NCBI GenBank assembly: GCA_014846175.1
Contig: RKAV01000034.1
Location: 1 to 12,082, forward strand
Source of the DNA: a bacterium
GTDB lineage: Bacteria > Bacillota_I > Bacilli_A > RF39 > UBA660
Reading direction: 5' to 3'
Length of the DNA: 12,082 nucleotides
A program made the position numbers and the translations under genes. The notes beneath the pieces were generated by a model, which had not been told where the DNA came from, did no database searches, and was given only the letters and a program-made list of their open reading frames with translations. Positions within the stretch are counted from its first letter, which is position 1; every line of letters starts with the position of its first letter. Shown piece by piece: positions 6,072 through 12,082 of the stretch.

Positions 6072-6650
6072 ATGGAAAAGAAAGATTCTTTATTAATGTT
6101 AAAATATATGATATCAGAAGGATTTAATCCAAATAATTATGAAAGAATATTAGAATTATTACAATCTGCACCATTATCATTATCAAACAATTTAAAGGAA
6201 TATAATCCATATTTATTATCTAAAAAAGTATTATATTCAGAATTAGATGATTATGGTATTGATGGAGCATATGGGTATTTAGAAAATAGTGAAATTGTTG
6301 TTCCAAAGACAATTGAAAATGATAATAGATTTTTATATAGACCAGTAAAAAGATTATATCAAAAGTATAGTTATGGTACCCCATTAATCGATGAGTTTGG
6401 AGCTGTTGTCTTTCTACAAGATTCATTAGAAGAAAATAGTGATAAAATTTATAATGCAGTTAAGAATAGTATAAATTTTAAGAATTTATACTTTGGATTT
6501 ATCACAGAAATGTATCCAAAAATAGACCATGGTGATCAAAGATTAGTATATGTATTTCATCAGTTAATGAATCAGTTAGATGGATATAAATTATCATATG
6601 AAACAATTAGTGAAGAAAATAAAAAATTATATTTAATTAAGAAAAATTAG
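6072..6650 (+). CDS. Protein of unknown function, 192 residues
   Basis: I do not recognise this protein. It has no Cys or Trp, no signal peptide and no membrane segment, and looks like a soluble cytoplasmic mixed alpha/beta protein. The N-terminal third (1-70) is helical and Leu-rich. Residues 85-105 carry a Tyr/Arg/Lys-rich basic stretch (RPVKRLYQKYSYG), followed by a hydrophobic strand FGAVVFLQD (109-117). The C-terminal part has helices with two Met-Tyr-Pro/His-rich turns (EMYPKIDHGDQR, about 145-156). The start is secure: ATG with AAGGGGG at 6060-6066 and the strongest promoter in the window, so it is probably well expressed. A long terminator begins at its stop codon, making it a single-gene transcript. 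It sits as the last gene before the second recombinase, consistent with cargo of an integrated element. Confidence 0.7.
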   Translation: MEKKDSLLMLKYMISEGFNPNNYERILELLQSAPLSLSNNLKEYNPYLLSKKVLYSELDDYGIDGAYGYLENSEIVVPKTIENDNRFLYRPVKRLYQKYSYGTPLIDEFGAVVFLQDSLEENSDKIYNAVKNSINFKNLYFGFITEMYPKIDHGDQRLVYVFHQLMNQLDGYKLSYETISEENKKLYLIKKN

Positions 6651-6700
6651 AGGTGTCAAAGACATAAAAATAGGTTAAGTGTCTTTGTCGCCTCTTTTTT
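6649..6700 (+). terminator. Strong intrinsic terminator between the cargo and module 2
   Basis: A 16-base arm at 6649-6664 pairs with 6680-6695 with one T-T mismatch and one G-T pair, and a 15-base loop; TTTTT follows directly. It insulates the second recombinase gene from the strong promoter at 6019-6047. The long arms also make the region a possible recombination junction, but I have no direct evidence for that. Confidence 0.85.
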
Positions 6701-6730
6701 GATAAAAAAATATGAAAGGATTTAAATTTT

Positions 6731-8662
6731 ATGAATGAAGAAAAGAAAATCGCAGGGCTTTATATTCGTGTAAGTACTGAAGACCAAGCAAGAGAAGGAT
6801 TTAGTTTACCAGAGCAAGAAAAACGCCTTAGAGCAATGTGTGAATATAAAGGTTATGAAATATATGATGTTTATAGAGATGCTGGTATAAGCGCTAAAAC
6901 AGGTAATTTAAGACCTGAATTTGAAAGACTATTACAAGATATAAGAGATAAAAAAGTAAATACAATAGTAGTCTTAAAATTAGATAGATTAACAAGAAGT
7001 GTTTATGATATGGAAGGTATAATGAATTTCCTAGAAGAAAATGATGCTTATTTAGATTGTGCTAATGATGATATAAATACGACAAATGCTAATGGTAAAA
7101 TGGTTACTAGACTTTTAACTACTGTTTCACAAAATGAAATAGAAAGAACAAGTGAAAGAACAAAAATAGAATTAACTGGTGCTATTAAAGTTGGTCATAT
7201 TCCACATCATGCTCCACTTGGATATAAACATGAAGATAAAAAGTTAGTAATTGATTATTCTACCAAAGATGTAGCTATTAGAATATTTAATATGTATCAT
7301 GATGGAATGACTTATCAGAAAATAAGTAATATTTTAAATGAAGAACAAGTATTAGGTAAAACTAATTGGAGAGATTCAACAATAGTTCATATACTAGAAA
7401 ATCCAATTTATAAAGGAGACTTTATTCATGGTAAAAGAACTAAACATCCAACTTATTATGAAAATGTTGTAGAACCATTAGTAAGCAAAGAATATTGGGA
7501 AGAATGCCAAGTACAACAAAAGAAAAATTCTAGAAGTTATAAAAGAACACTAAACTATTTATTCTTACAAAAACTAAAATGTCCTAAATGTAAAAGAATA
7601 TTAGGTGGTAAAGCAACAACTAAAAAGAATGGTAATACTTATTATTACTATTACTGTAATGATTGTAAAATCAATATAAAAGAAAATACAATTGAAGAAG
7701 CGTTTGATGAATTTATGGATTCAATTGTAGAATATGATTCTATTGTTAATCAATATTTTCTACCAATGATAAAACAAAAAGTAGAAAATCCAAAGGAAGA
7801 ACTTGAAAAAGAAATTAAAAATCAAAAAGATAGATTTACAAGAATAAGAGAAGCATATATAGAAAAAGTATTTACGCTTGAAGAATATAATAAAGAACGT
7901 AAAAAAGTAGAAGAAATAATTGATAAATTAAAAATAGAACTAGAAGAAACTGAAGTATGTGAACAATTAAAATTTACGCCAAATGATATTTTAGTTAAAA
8001 GAGATATTGACTTTATCAATTCTATCAAGTATCCAGAAAAGTATAAAAATAATACTAAATTTTGGAAAGAATATACAAGAGAAGAAAAATCAGATTTAAT
8101 AATGAAATATGTTGATGAAATAGAACTAGAAGAAGTATTTAATGGTAAATGTATTCCTAAATTTGTTAAGTTTAGAGAAAGTATAGCGAGTGCTAGTAAT
8201 GAATTATACTGGAATGGTTATTATGATAGATATGTACCATCATTATTTGGAAATATCTATGGCAATATTAGATTTAGTGAATATCTACCTGAAAAAGAAG
8301 TTGGAGAACAAATAATGAGATTAAGACAATTCTATGATGTTGGATATTATGAAGCAACTTATAATGTTAAAAATCAAGTATTTTATTTCAACTTTATAGA
8401 AGATAATAAAACACTAGTAAGAGTATTCCCACTTGAAGATTATAGAAAGATAGATCAAGATATGAAAATGGATACATATAATCTAGGTGTTATATATGTT
8501 AAAGAAGATAATGGAACATTACTAAAAAATGAGGATGATGTATTTAAGTATATACCAGCCGAATGTGATTGTAATGTTGTTTATAGTAAGGAACCGATAT
8601 TCGTAGAAACTAAACCTGTTTCTTACTATGAAGATGAAGAAACTGAAGAAGTTTCTCAATAA
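6731..8662 (+). CDS. Large serine recombinase (integrase/transposase), copy 2
   Basis: This is a complete large serine recombinase of 643 residues. The resolvase domain has YIRVST with nucleophile Ser15 and LKLDRLTRS with Arg86 and Arg89. The recombinase domain (about 155-265) includes the same GKRTKH stretch as copy 1. The zinc ribbon uses Cys284, Cys287, Cys309 and Cys312, and a coiled coil covers about 353-410. The two copies agree closely over the first 320 residues (for example AREGFSLPEQ, SQNEIER and LGGKATTK are identical) and diverge after the coil. The last 25 residues are strongly acidic and lack a counterpart in copy 1. ATG at 6731 has AAAGGA at 6715-6720. No promoter is visible between the upstream terminator and the gene, so expression may come from a junction formed on excision, as in Tn4451; that is inference. 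Tandem TAA stops end it. Confidence 0.95.
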   Translation: MNEEKKIAGLYIRVSTEDQAREGFSLPEQEKRLRAMCEYKGYEIYDVYRDAGISAKTGNLRPEFERLLQDIRDKKVNTIVVLKLDRLTRSVYDMEGIMNFLEENDAYLDCANDDINTTNANGKMVTRLLTTVSQNEIERTSERTKIELTGAIKVGHIPHHAPLGYKHEDKKLVIDYSTKDVAIRIFNMYHDGMTYQKISNILNEEQVLGKTNWRDSTIVHILENPIYKGDFIHGKRTKHPTYYENVVEPLVSKEYWEECQVQQKKNSRSYKRTLNYLFLQKLKCPKCKRILGGKATTKKNGNTYYYYYCNDCKINIKENTIEEAFDEFMDSIVEYDSIVNQYFLPMIKQKVENPKEELEKEIKNQKDRFTRIREAYIEKVFTLEEYNKERKKVEEIIDKLKIELEETEVCEQLKFTPNDILVKRDIDFINSIKYPEKYKNNTKFWKEYTREEKSDLIMKYVDEIELEEVFNGKCIPKFVKFRESIASASNELYWNGYYDRYVPSLFGNIYGNIRFSEYLPEKEVGEQIMRLRQFYDVGYYEATYNVKNQVFYFNFIEDNKTLVRVFPLEDYRKIDQDMKMDTYNLGVIYVKEDNGTLLKNEDDVFKYIPAECDCNVVYSKEPIFVETKPVSYYEDEETEEVSQ

Positions 8663-8663
8663 T

Positions 8664-8794
8664 AAAATGTGGGGCACGTTTTGTTACGAAGTAATGAAAG
8701 TGGCGATAACATTTTATAAAACGGATTCTAAGGTGTCCTTAGCCCACTGGTAATTTTGGCTCTGCCAAAATGCCTAGGGGGTTATACATTTTGG
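8664..8794 (+). other. oriT: Origin of transfer of module 2 (MobV type, GGGGG^TTATAC nic)
   Basis: This gap between recombinase and relaxase is full of inverted repeats: AAAATGT/ACATTTT (8664-8670 and 8709-8715), CTAAGG/CCTTAG (8728-8742), and ATTTTGGC/GCCAAAAT with a 3-base loop (8753-8771). The last stem extends outward through CTGG/CCTAG to CCC/GGG. Directly after it comes TAGGGGG followed by TTATACATTT (8775-8791), which aligns with TAGTGTG^TTATACTTT of pMV158/pT181-type MobV origins with three differences. A hairpin just 5' of the nick and a relaxase gene just downstream are the normal arrangement. The nick is predicted between 8781 and 8782. Confidence 0.72.
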
Positions 8795-8834
8795 ATAAAC
8801 CTAAAATGAACTATAAAAAAGGAGCGTGATTTTT

Positions 8835-10187
8835 ATGGAACTAGCATATTCAATACACTTAGGTAGTGATAAAAATAAAAAGAATTCTGTAAGAGTGAGT
8901 GTGAAAACAAATAAAAGTGGAACAACATCAATGAGTAATAATGCAATTCAAAATGCACAACAACTTTCTAGAGTGGATAAACATAATTATAGAAAATATG
9001 ATAATGAACAAGATGATATTGTAATAGTTAGAGGAACTTCTTCTTTATATAATGATGTTAAGAAATTATATTTGAAAGAATTTGAAGAAGCAAGAATTAA
9101 GTATAATGAAACTCAAAGAGAAACAAGAAAGATAAAAAATTATTTTTCTCATATCAGTAATAATGCTAAAAATGATTTAGCTTGTGAACTTATTATTGAA
9201 CTTGGAAATAAACAATATTGGGATACAAAAGATATTAATTTCAAAAAAAGAATGACAAGTGTATATTCTAAACAAGTAGAAGATTTAGAATTATTAGTGC
9301 CTAACTTTAAAGTTGCTTCAGCAATAATTCATTATGATGAAACTAGTCCACATATGCATATTGTTGGAGTACCAATTAAATATAAAAATAAAAATGGTAT
9401 GGAAAAACAAGTTGGTAAGAGTGATGTTTTTACAAAGGAATCATTAGCTACATTACAAAAGAAAATGAGGGTTCTTTGTATTGAATATTTTAATAAAGAA
9501 TATAACTTGAATGATATCTTAAAACCTAAATTAAAAGGTAGAAATATTGATATAAATGTAAGTGATATGGATAACTATACCTTAATGAAAGAACAATTAG
9601 AAAAGAATCAACAAAAATTAGAACAAGCAAATGAAAAATCATTAGCACTAAAAGAAATTACAAAAGATGTTAAGGATTTAGTAAAAGATTTAAAGACTAC
9701 ACTAACATCTAAAGATAAATATATTTTAAAACAAGAAGACAAAGATAAAATAATCAACTTTATTGATAAAGTTGATAAAACAAATAAGGAATATCAAAAT
9801 ATACAAGAATTATCTATAACTTTAAATAATATAGATGAAGAACTTAAATATAATCGTGAACAAATTAACATACTAACTGAAAATAATAATAGTTTAGAAT
9901 TAAGAGTGAAAACACTTGATGATAAAGTAAATAAAAAAGATGATGAAATAAAAGAATTAAAAAAAGAAAATAATGTATTAAAAACTTCATTAGAAAATTT
10001 ACAAAAACTATTTGATAAACTTATTAGATTCTTAAAAGATAGAATGTTTAATAAAAAAGAAAAAGATAAGTATTATGATATGTCGTATGAACTATATAAA
10101 AGAGATATTATTGGTAAAGATGATATGTTAAAGATTAAAGATAATTATGATAGGAAAGACAAAAATAACGGCGAATTTGAGCTGTAA
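8835..10187 (+). CDS. MobV-family relaxase, copy 2 (distinct branch)
   Basis: This is a Mob/Pre-type relaxase predicted to nick the origin at 8781/8782. HYDETSPHMH at 166-175 is the HxDExxPHxH metal site, and KHNYRKY at 49-55 gives the HNxR catalytic histidine, His50. About 28 extra residues precede that motif compared with copy 1, and MELAYSIHLG replaces the MSYxxxR start, so it belongs to a different MobV branch. Residues about 240-300 and 325-405 are long heptad-like coiled coils, ending with a basic tail. I take the ATG at 8835, 10 bases after AAAAAGGAG; the in-frame GTG at 8826 overlaps the binding site. The product is 450 residues and looks complete. Its stop is 23 bases before the next promoter, with no terminator seen between them. 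Confidence 0.92.
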   Translation: MELAYSIHLGSDKNKKNSVRVSVKTNKSGTTSMSNNAIQNAQQLSRVDKHNYRKYDNEQDDIVIVRGTSSLYNDVKKLYLKEFEEARIKYNETQRETRKIKNYFSHISNNAKNDLACELIIELGNKQYWDTKDINFKKRMTSVYSKQVEDLELLVPNFKVASAIIHYDETSPHMHIVGVPIKYKNKNGMEKQVGKSDVFTKESLATLQKKMRVLCIEYFNKEYNLNDILKPKLKGRNIDINVSDMDNYTLMKEQLEKNQQKLEQANEKSLALKEITKDVKDLVKDLKTTLTSKDKYILKQEDKDKIINFIDKVDKTNKEYQNIQELSITLNNIDEELKYNREQINILTENNNSLELRVKTLDDKVNKKDDEIKELKKENNVLKTSLENLQKLFDKLIRFLKDRMFNKKEKDKYYDMSYELYKRDIIGKDDMLKIKDNYDRKDKNNGEFEL

Positions 10188-10210
10188 TACTATGTTTTAA
10201 CATTAATTTA

Positions 10211-10219
10211 TGCTATAAT
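10211..10219 (+). promoter_or_regulatory. Extended -10 promoter for the RtcB-like operon
   Basis: TGCTATAAT is a perfect extended -10. The -35 region near 10191-10196 is poor. Transcription would begin near 10226, just before the AGGTG binding site at 10229-10233, so the leader is very short. Confidence 0.6.
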
Positions 10220-10238
10220 AAAAAAGCAAGGTGATTTT

Positions 10239-11474
10239 ATGGTAAATTTAACAATAAATGATTTAACACAAAGAAATATTCTTCAGCATCTTGAAGAAAC
10301 GGAAAAATTATTATGCAAAGTAGCATCTAAATTATCGAGTAAGCAAAAAAATTCTAATATATATGCAATGCCAGATTTAGGAATAGCTCAAAATGGAACA
10401 AGAATGATGGGTGGTTTTTTTACAGGTGCTTGTTATACTTGGAATAGTGATATTCCGTTTATACCTATAGATGCAACTGTTAATGTTTGTGGAACAGCAG
10501 TATATAAATTGAATAAAGAAATTACAAATGAAGAATTTATTGAAAGACTTAATGGTGTTATGAATAATAGAAATACGTATTTGAATTTTGTCAATACTTG
10601 CTTACCTAAAAAAATTTTAGATTCAATTGATGTTGACGATGCTTCAAAATTTTTTTGGAACTACAATAAAGGTAATCATTTTGTAATTTTTGCGGAGTCG
10701 AATGGCGAATATGGTTTAGAAAAAGGTCAATATATGATTGTTCATGCTTCTGCAATAGAATTTAAAAAAGATAATTTAAAATATGGTTTATATCCTGTAA
10801 AAGGTAATTGGTTTTATGATGATATAAAAACAGAATATGATGATGAAAATAAAAGATACATTAGATATATATCCGGAGAAAAAGCAAAGAGGTTTTATGA
10901 TATTGCAACTTATTTAAGAGAATTTAATAAATTACGAAACAAATATTTTTGTCAAAGTGTATTAGGAAATTTAATAGAAAAAGAAATAATTAATATAAGC
11001 CATTATGGTATGCCTACTATAAATTCAATATGTATAGGAAGCCAATGGGAGCAAATAGATTATACTCTTTTAACCGCACCTGGAAATGACGTTTTTTTAG
11101 TGCATCCTGAAATTAATTCTAATAATCTAAATAGTATAATTTTAGAGGGTAAAAGCATGACTTTAACACCACATGGTTGCGGAGTAAGAATGAATAATCC
11201 TGAAGATAAAATTGAATATTTTGAAGGTGGAATAAAAATTGGTGATAATACTTACAAAATTGGAGAGAGTGTGAATATAGGTGTAGATGTTTCGGTTAGA
11301 ACAAAAGAAATGACACCTGATGAATTAGATAGTCATATCCAAAATATATTATCAATGTGTCCAGGAACAATCTATGGTAGGTTAAGTCAAAGATTTGCTA
11401 GAACTAAATATGGAGATTTTAATTATAAAGGAGAATTAGAAAATGCCAATAGTAACATTCATAAGACACGCTGA
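10239..11474 (+). CDS. Divergent RtcB-like protein (possible RNA 3'-phosphate ligase homologue)
   Basis: RtcB joins RNA 2',3'-cyclic phosphate or 3'-phosphate ends to 5'-OH ends using GTP and Mn2+. Here MPDLG at 44-48, then VNVCGTAVY with Cys84, GNHF with Asn146 and His147, IVH with His169, NISHYG with His255, and TPHGCGVRM with His312 line up in order with the metal ligands (Cys78, His168, His185, His281) and guanylylated His337 of E. coli RtcB. The last interval is almost the same (57 residues here, 56 there), and the length of 411 residues is normal. However, the Asp three residues before the Cys is not conserved (Val81), and the HRKGA and HSGSRG stretches are not recognisable, so activity may have changed. 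The ATG at 10239 has AGGTG 5 bases away. The gene overlaps the next one by 32 bases. Fold assignment is moderately sure; ligase activity is inference. Confidence 0.6.
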   Translation: MVNLTINDLTQRNILQHLEETEKLLCKVASKLSSKQKNSNIYAMPDLGIAQNGTRMMGGFFTGACYTWNSDIPFIPIDATVNVCGTAVYKLNKEITNEEFIERLNGVMNNRNTYLNFVNTCLPKKILDSIDVDDASKFFWNYNKGNHFVIFAESNGEYGLEKGQYMIVHASAIEFKKDNLKYGLYPVKGNWFYDDIKTEYDDENKRYIRYISGEKAKRFYDIATYLREFNKLRNKYFCQSVLGNLIEKEIINISHYGMPTINSICIGSQWEQIDYTLLTAPGNDVFLVHPEINSNNLNSIILEGKSMTLTPHGCGVRMNNPEDKIEYFEGGIKIGDNTYKIGESVNIGVDVSVRTKEMTPDELDSHIQNILSMCPGTIYGRLSQRFARTKYGDFNYKGELENANSNIHKTR

Positions 11475-12027
11475 AACAACTTACAATGCTAATAAAATTT
11501 TTGCTGGCAGAATTGACTGCGAATTATCAGAAAAAGGTATCGAAGATACTATAAAAAATTTTAATTATAAAAAAGAAGATTTTGATGTATATTATTGTTC
11601 TCCGTTAAAAAGAAGTATAGATACATTGAATTTAATTGTTAAAGGTATTGATAAAATTAATATTGATGATAGAATCATTGAAATATCTATTGGAGATTGG
11701 GAAGGAAAGAAAAAAGATAATTTTACAAATGAATTATTAAATAATTATAGAAATGGATTATATACACCACCTAATGCAGAAACAACAATTGAAGTTGATG
11801 ATAGGGTTGTTAGTTTTATTTCTGAACTTTTTGAATTGTTTGATGATAATACTAGAATTCTTGTTGTAACTCATAATGGTATAATGAGGTCTATTAAAAG
11901 AAACTTTGTTTCTAATTATAAAAATATTATGTCAAGTAATTTAGAAAGCATAGTTCTAGATAGAAACAATTATAATTATTATTTAAATAAGAAAAAAGAA
12001 GAAAAGGAGAACGAAAAATGCAAATAA
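11443..12027 (+). CDS. Histidine phosphatase superfamily protein
   Basis: This belongs to the phosphoglycerate mutase-like histidine phosphatases, cytoplasmic enzymes that remove phosphate through a phosphohistidine. Residues 5-12 (TFIRHAET) hold the nucleophile His9 and Arg8 of the RH(G/A)E motif. SPLKRSIDT supplies Arg57, IIEISIGDWEG supplies Glu80 and the usual GxWEG, and VVTHNGIMR supplies the second His144. All catalytic residues are present and 194 residues is typical. The substrate cannot be told from sequence; family members act on sugar phosphates, nucleotides and cobalamin precursors. The ATG at 11443, with AAAGGAG at 11427-11433, lies inside the end of the RtcB-like gene, and its own last 10 bases overlap the next start, so the three genes are translationally coupled. 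The Lys/Glu-rich C-terminal tail contains the next gene's binding site. Confidence 0.9.
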   Translation: MPIVTFIRHAETTYNANKIFAGRIDCELSEKGIEDTIKNFNYKKEDFDVYYCSPLKRSIDTLNLIVKGIDKINIDDRIIEISIGDWEGKKKDNFTNELLNNYRNGLYTPPNAETTIEVDDRVVSFISELFELFDDNTRILVVTHNGIMRSIKRNFVSNYKNIMSSNLESIVLDRNNYNYYLNKKKEEKENEKCK

Positions 12028-12082
12028 CTAAATATAATCAATCTTGTTTGCTTGTAGAAACTAACGATAAAAGAATTTTAAT
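12018..12082 (+). CDS. Metallo-beta-lactamase-fold hydrolase, N-terminal fragment cut by window edge
   Basis: Only the first 21 codons are in the window (MQITKYNQSCLLVETNDKRI and onward). The pattern of a beta-strand, xxSCLLVE, a turn and KRILI is the usual start of MBL-fold hydrolases of the UlaG-like type, which continue into a DPG and an HxHxDH metal motif beyond the window. The position often occupied by His (GHSC) is Gln here. ATG at 12018 has AAAAGGAG at 12002-12009 and overlaps the phosphatase gene by 10 bases. The family call rests on this short pattern only. Confidence 0.55.
   Translation, partial: MQITKYNQSCLLVETNDKRIL

Larger units (their letters stand above)
6731..10187 (+). mobile_element. 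Mobility module 2: large serine recombinase, oriT and MobV relaxase
   Basis: The same gene content as module 1, but with an origin-of-transfer region between recombinase and relaxase. It would make a self-excising element that needs a helper for transfer. The span covers recombinase through relaxase only. The genes after 10187 may be its cargo or host DNA, and I found no matching repeats that mark its ends. Confidence 0.68.

Noticed and set aside
8667..8753. A 28-codon open frame (starting ATG at 8667) across the origin-of-transfer region.
   Set aside because: It has no ribosome binding site, starts 5 bases after the recombinase stop, and runs through the inverted repeats that explain the sequence conservation expected there.
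8826..8834. GTG at 8826 as the start of relaxase 2.
   Set aside because: It lies next to the GGAG with almost no spacer, whereas the ATG at 8835 has a workable 10-base spacer.
1..12082. CRISPR arrays, insertion sequences with DDE transposases, rRNA or tRNA genes, conjugation (T4SS) genes, replication initiators.
   Set aside because: I looked for regularly spaced repeats and for these gene families and saw none.
1..12082. Genetic code 4 (TGA as Trp), suggested by the very low GC.
   Set aside because: Trp is encoded by TGG, and TGA ends the RtcB-like gene at 11472-11474 exactly where its product should end.

Overview
The window is AT-rich, with A/T-ended codons throughout, AAAGGAG-type ribosome binding sites and extended -10 (TGnTATAAT) promoters. 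It reads as DNA from a low-GC Firmicute, probably a gut anaerobe of the Bacilli/Clostridia type. TGA is used as a real stop (end of the RtcB-like gene), so this is not the Mycoplasma code. All genes lie on the + strand.

The layout is two copies of the same kind of mobility module with cargo between and after them. Module 1 (54-3117) is a large serine recombinase whose 3' end overlaps a MobV (MobM/Pre-like) relaxase gene. It is followed by a terminator and a repeat-rich stretch with a candidate nic site. Module 2 (6731-10187) is a second, related large serine recombinase, then a highly structured origin of transfer (about 8664-8794), then a MobV relaxase of a different branch. A large serine recombinase plus a Mob/Pre relaxase is the gene content of Tn4451-type mobilizable transposons, so I read the window as stacked or nested integrative mobilizable elements. 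I could not identify any attachment site or element end.

Between the modules (3118-6700) lie four separately promoted genes: a DUF3644-type protein with a HEPN-like RNxxxH motif; a transglutaminase-fold protein with an intact Cys-His-Asp triad and a hydrophobic N-terminus; a 90-residue protein with one CxxC; and a 192-residue protein of unknown function. Two stretches here look like structured RNAs with their own promoters. RNA-1 (about 4229-4327) carries a six-codon reading frame and competing hairpins. RNA-2 (about 5538-5672) ends in a textbook terminator directly in front of the 90-residue gene, which has no other visible promoter. That is the layout of an attenuator or riboswitch.

After module 2 (10211-12082) comes a tightly overlapping operon: a divergent RtcB-like RNA ligase homologue, a histidine phosphatase, and the start of a metallo-beta-lactamase-fold hydrolase cut by the window edge. 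The most interesting points are the two structured RNAs, the divergent RtcB-phosphatase-MBL operon, the orphan transglutaminase-like protein, and the pairing of similar recombinases with dissimilar relaxases and different candidate nic sites.
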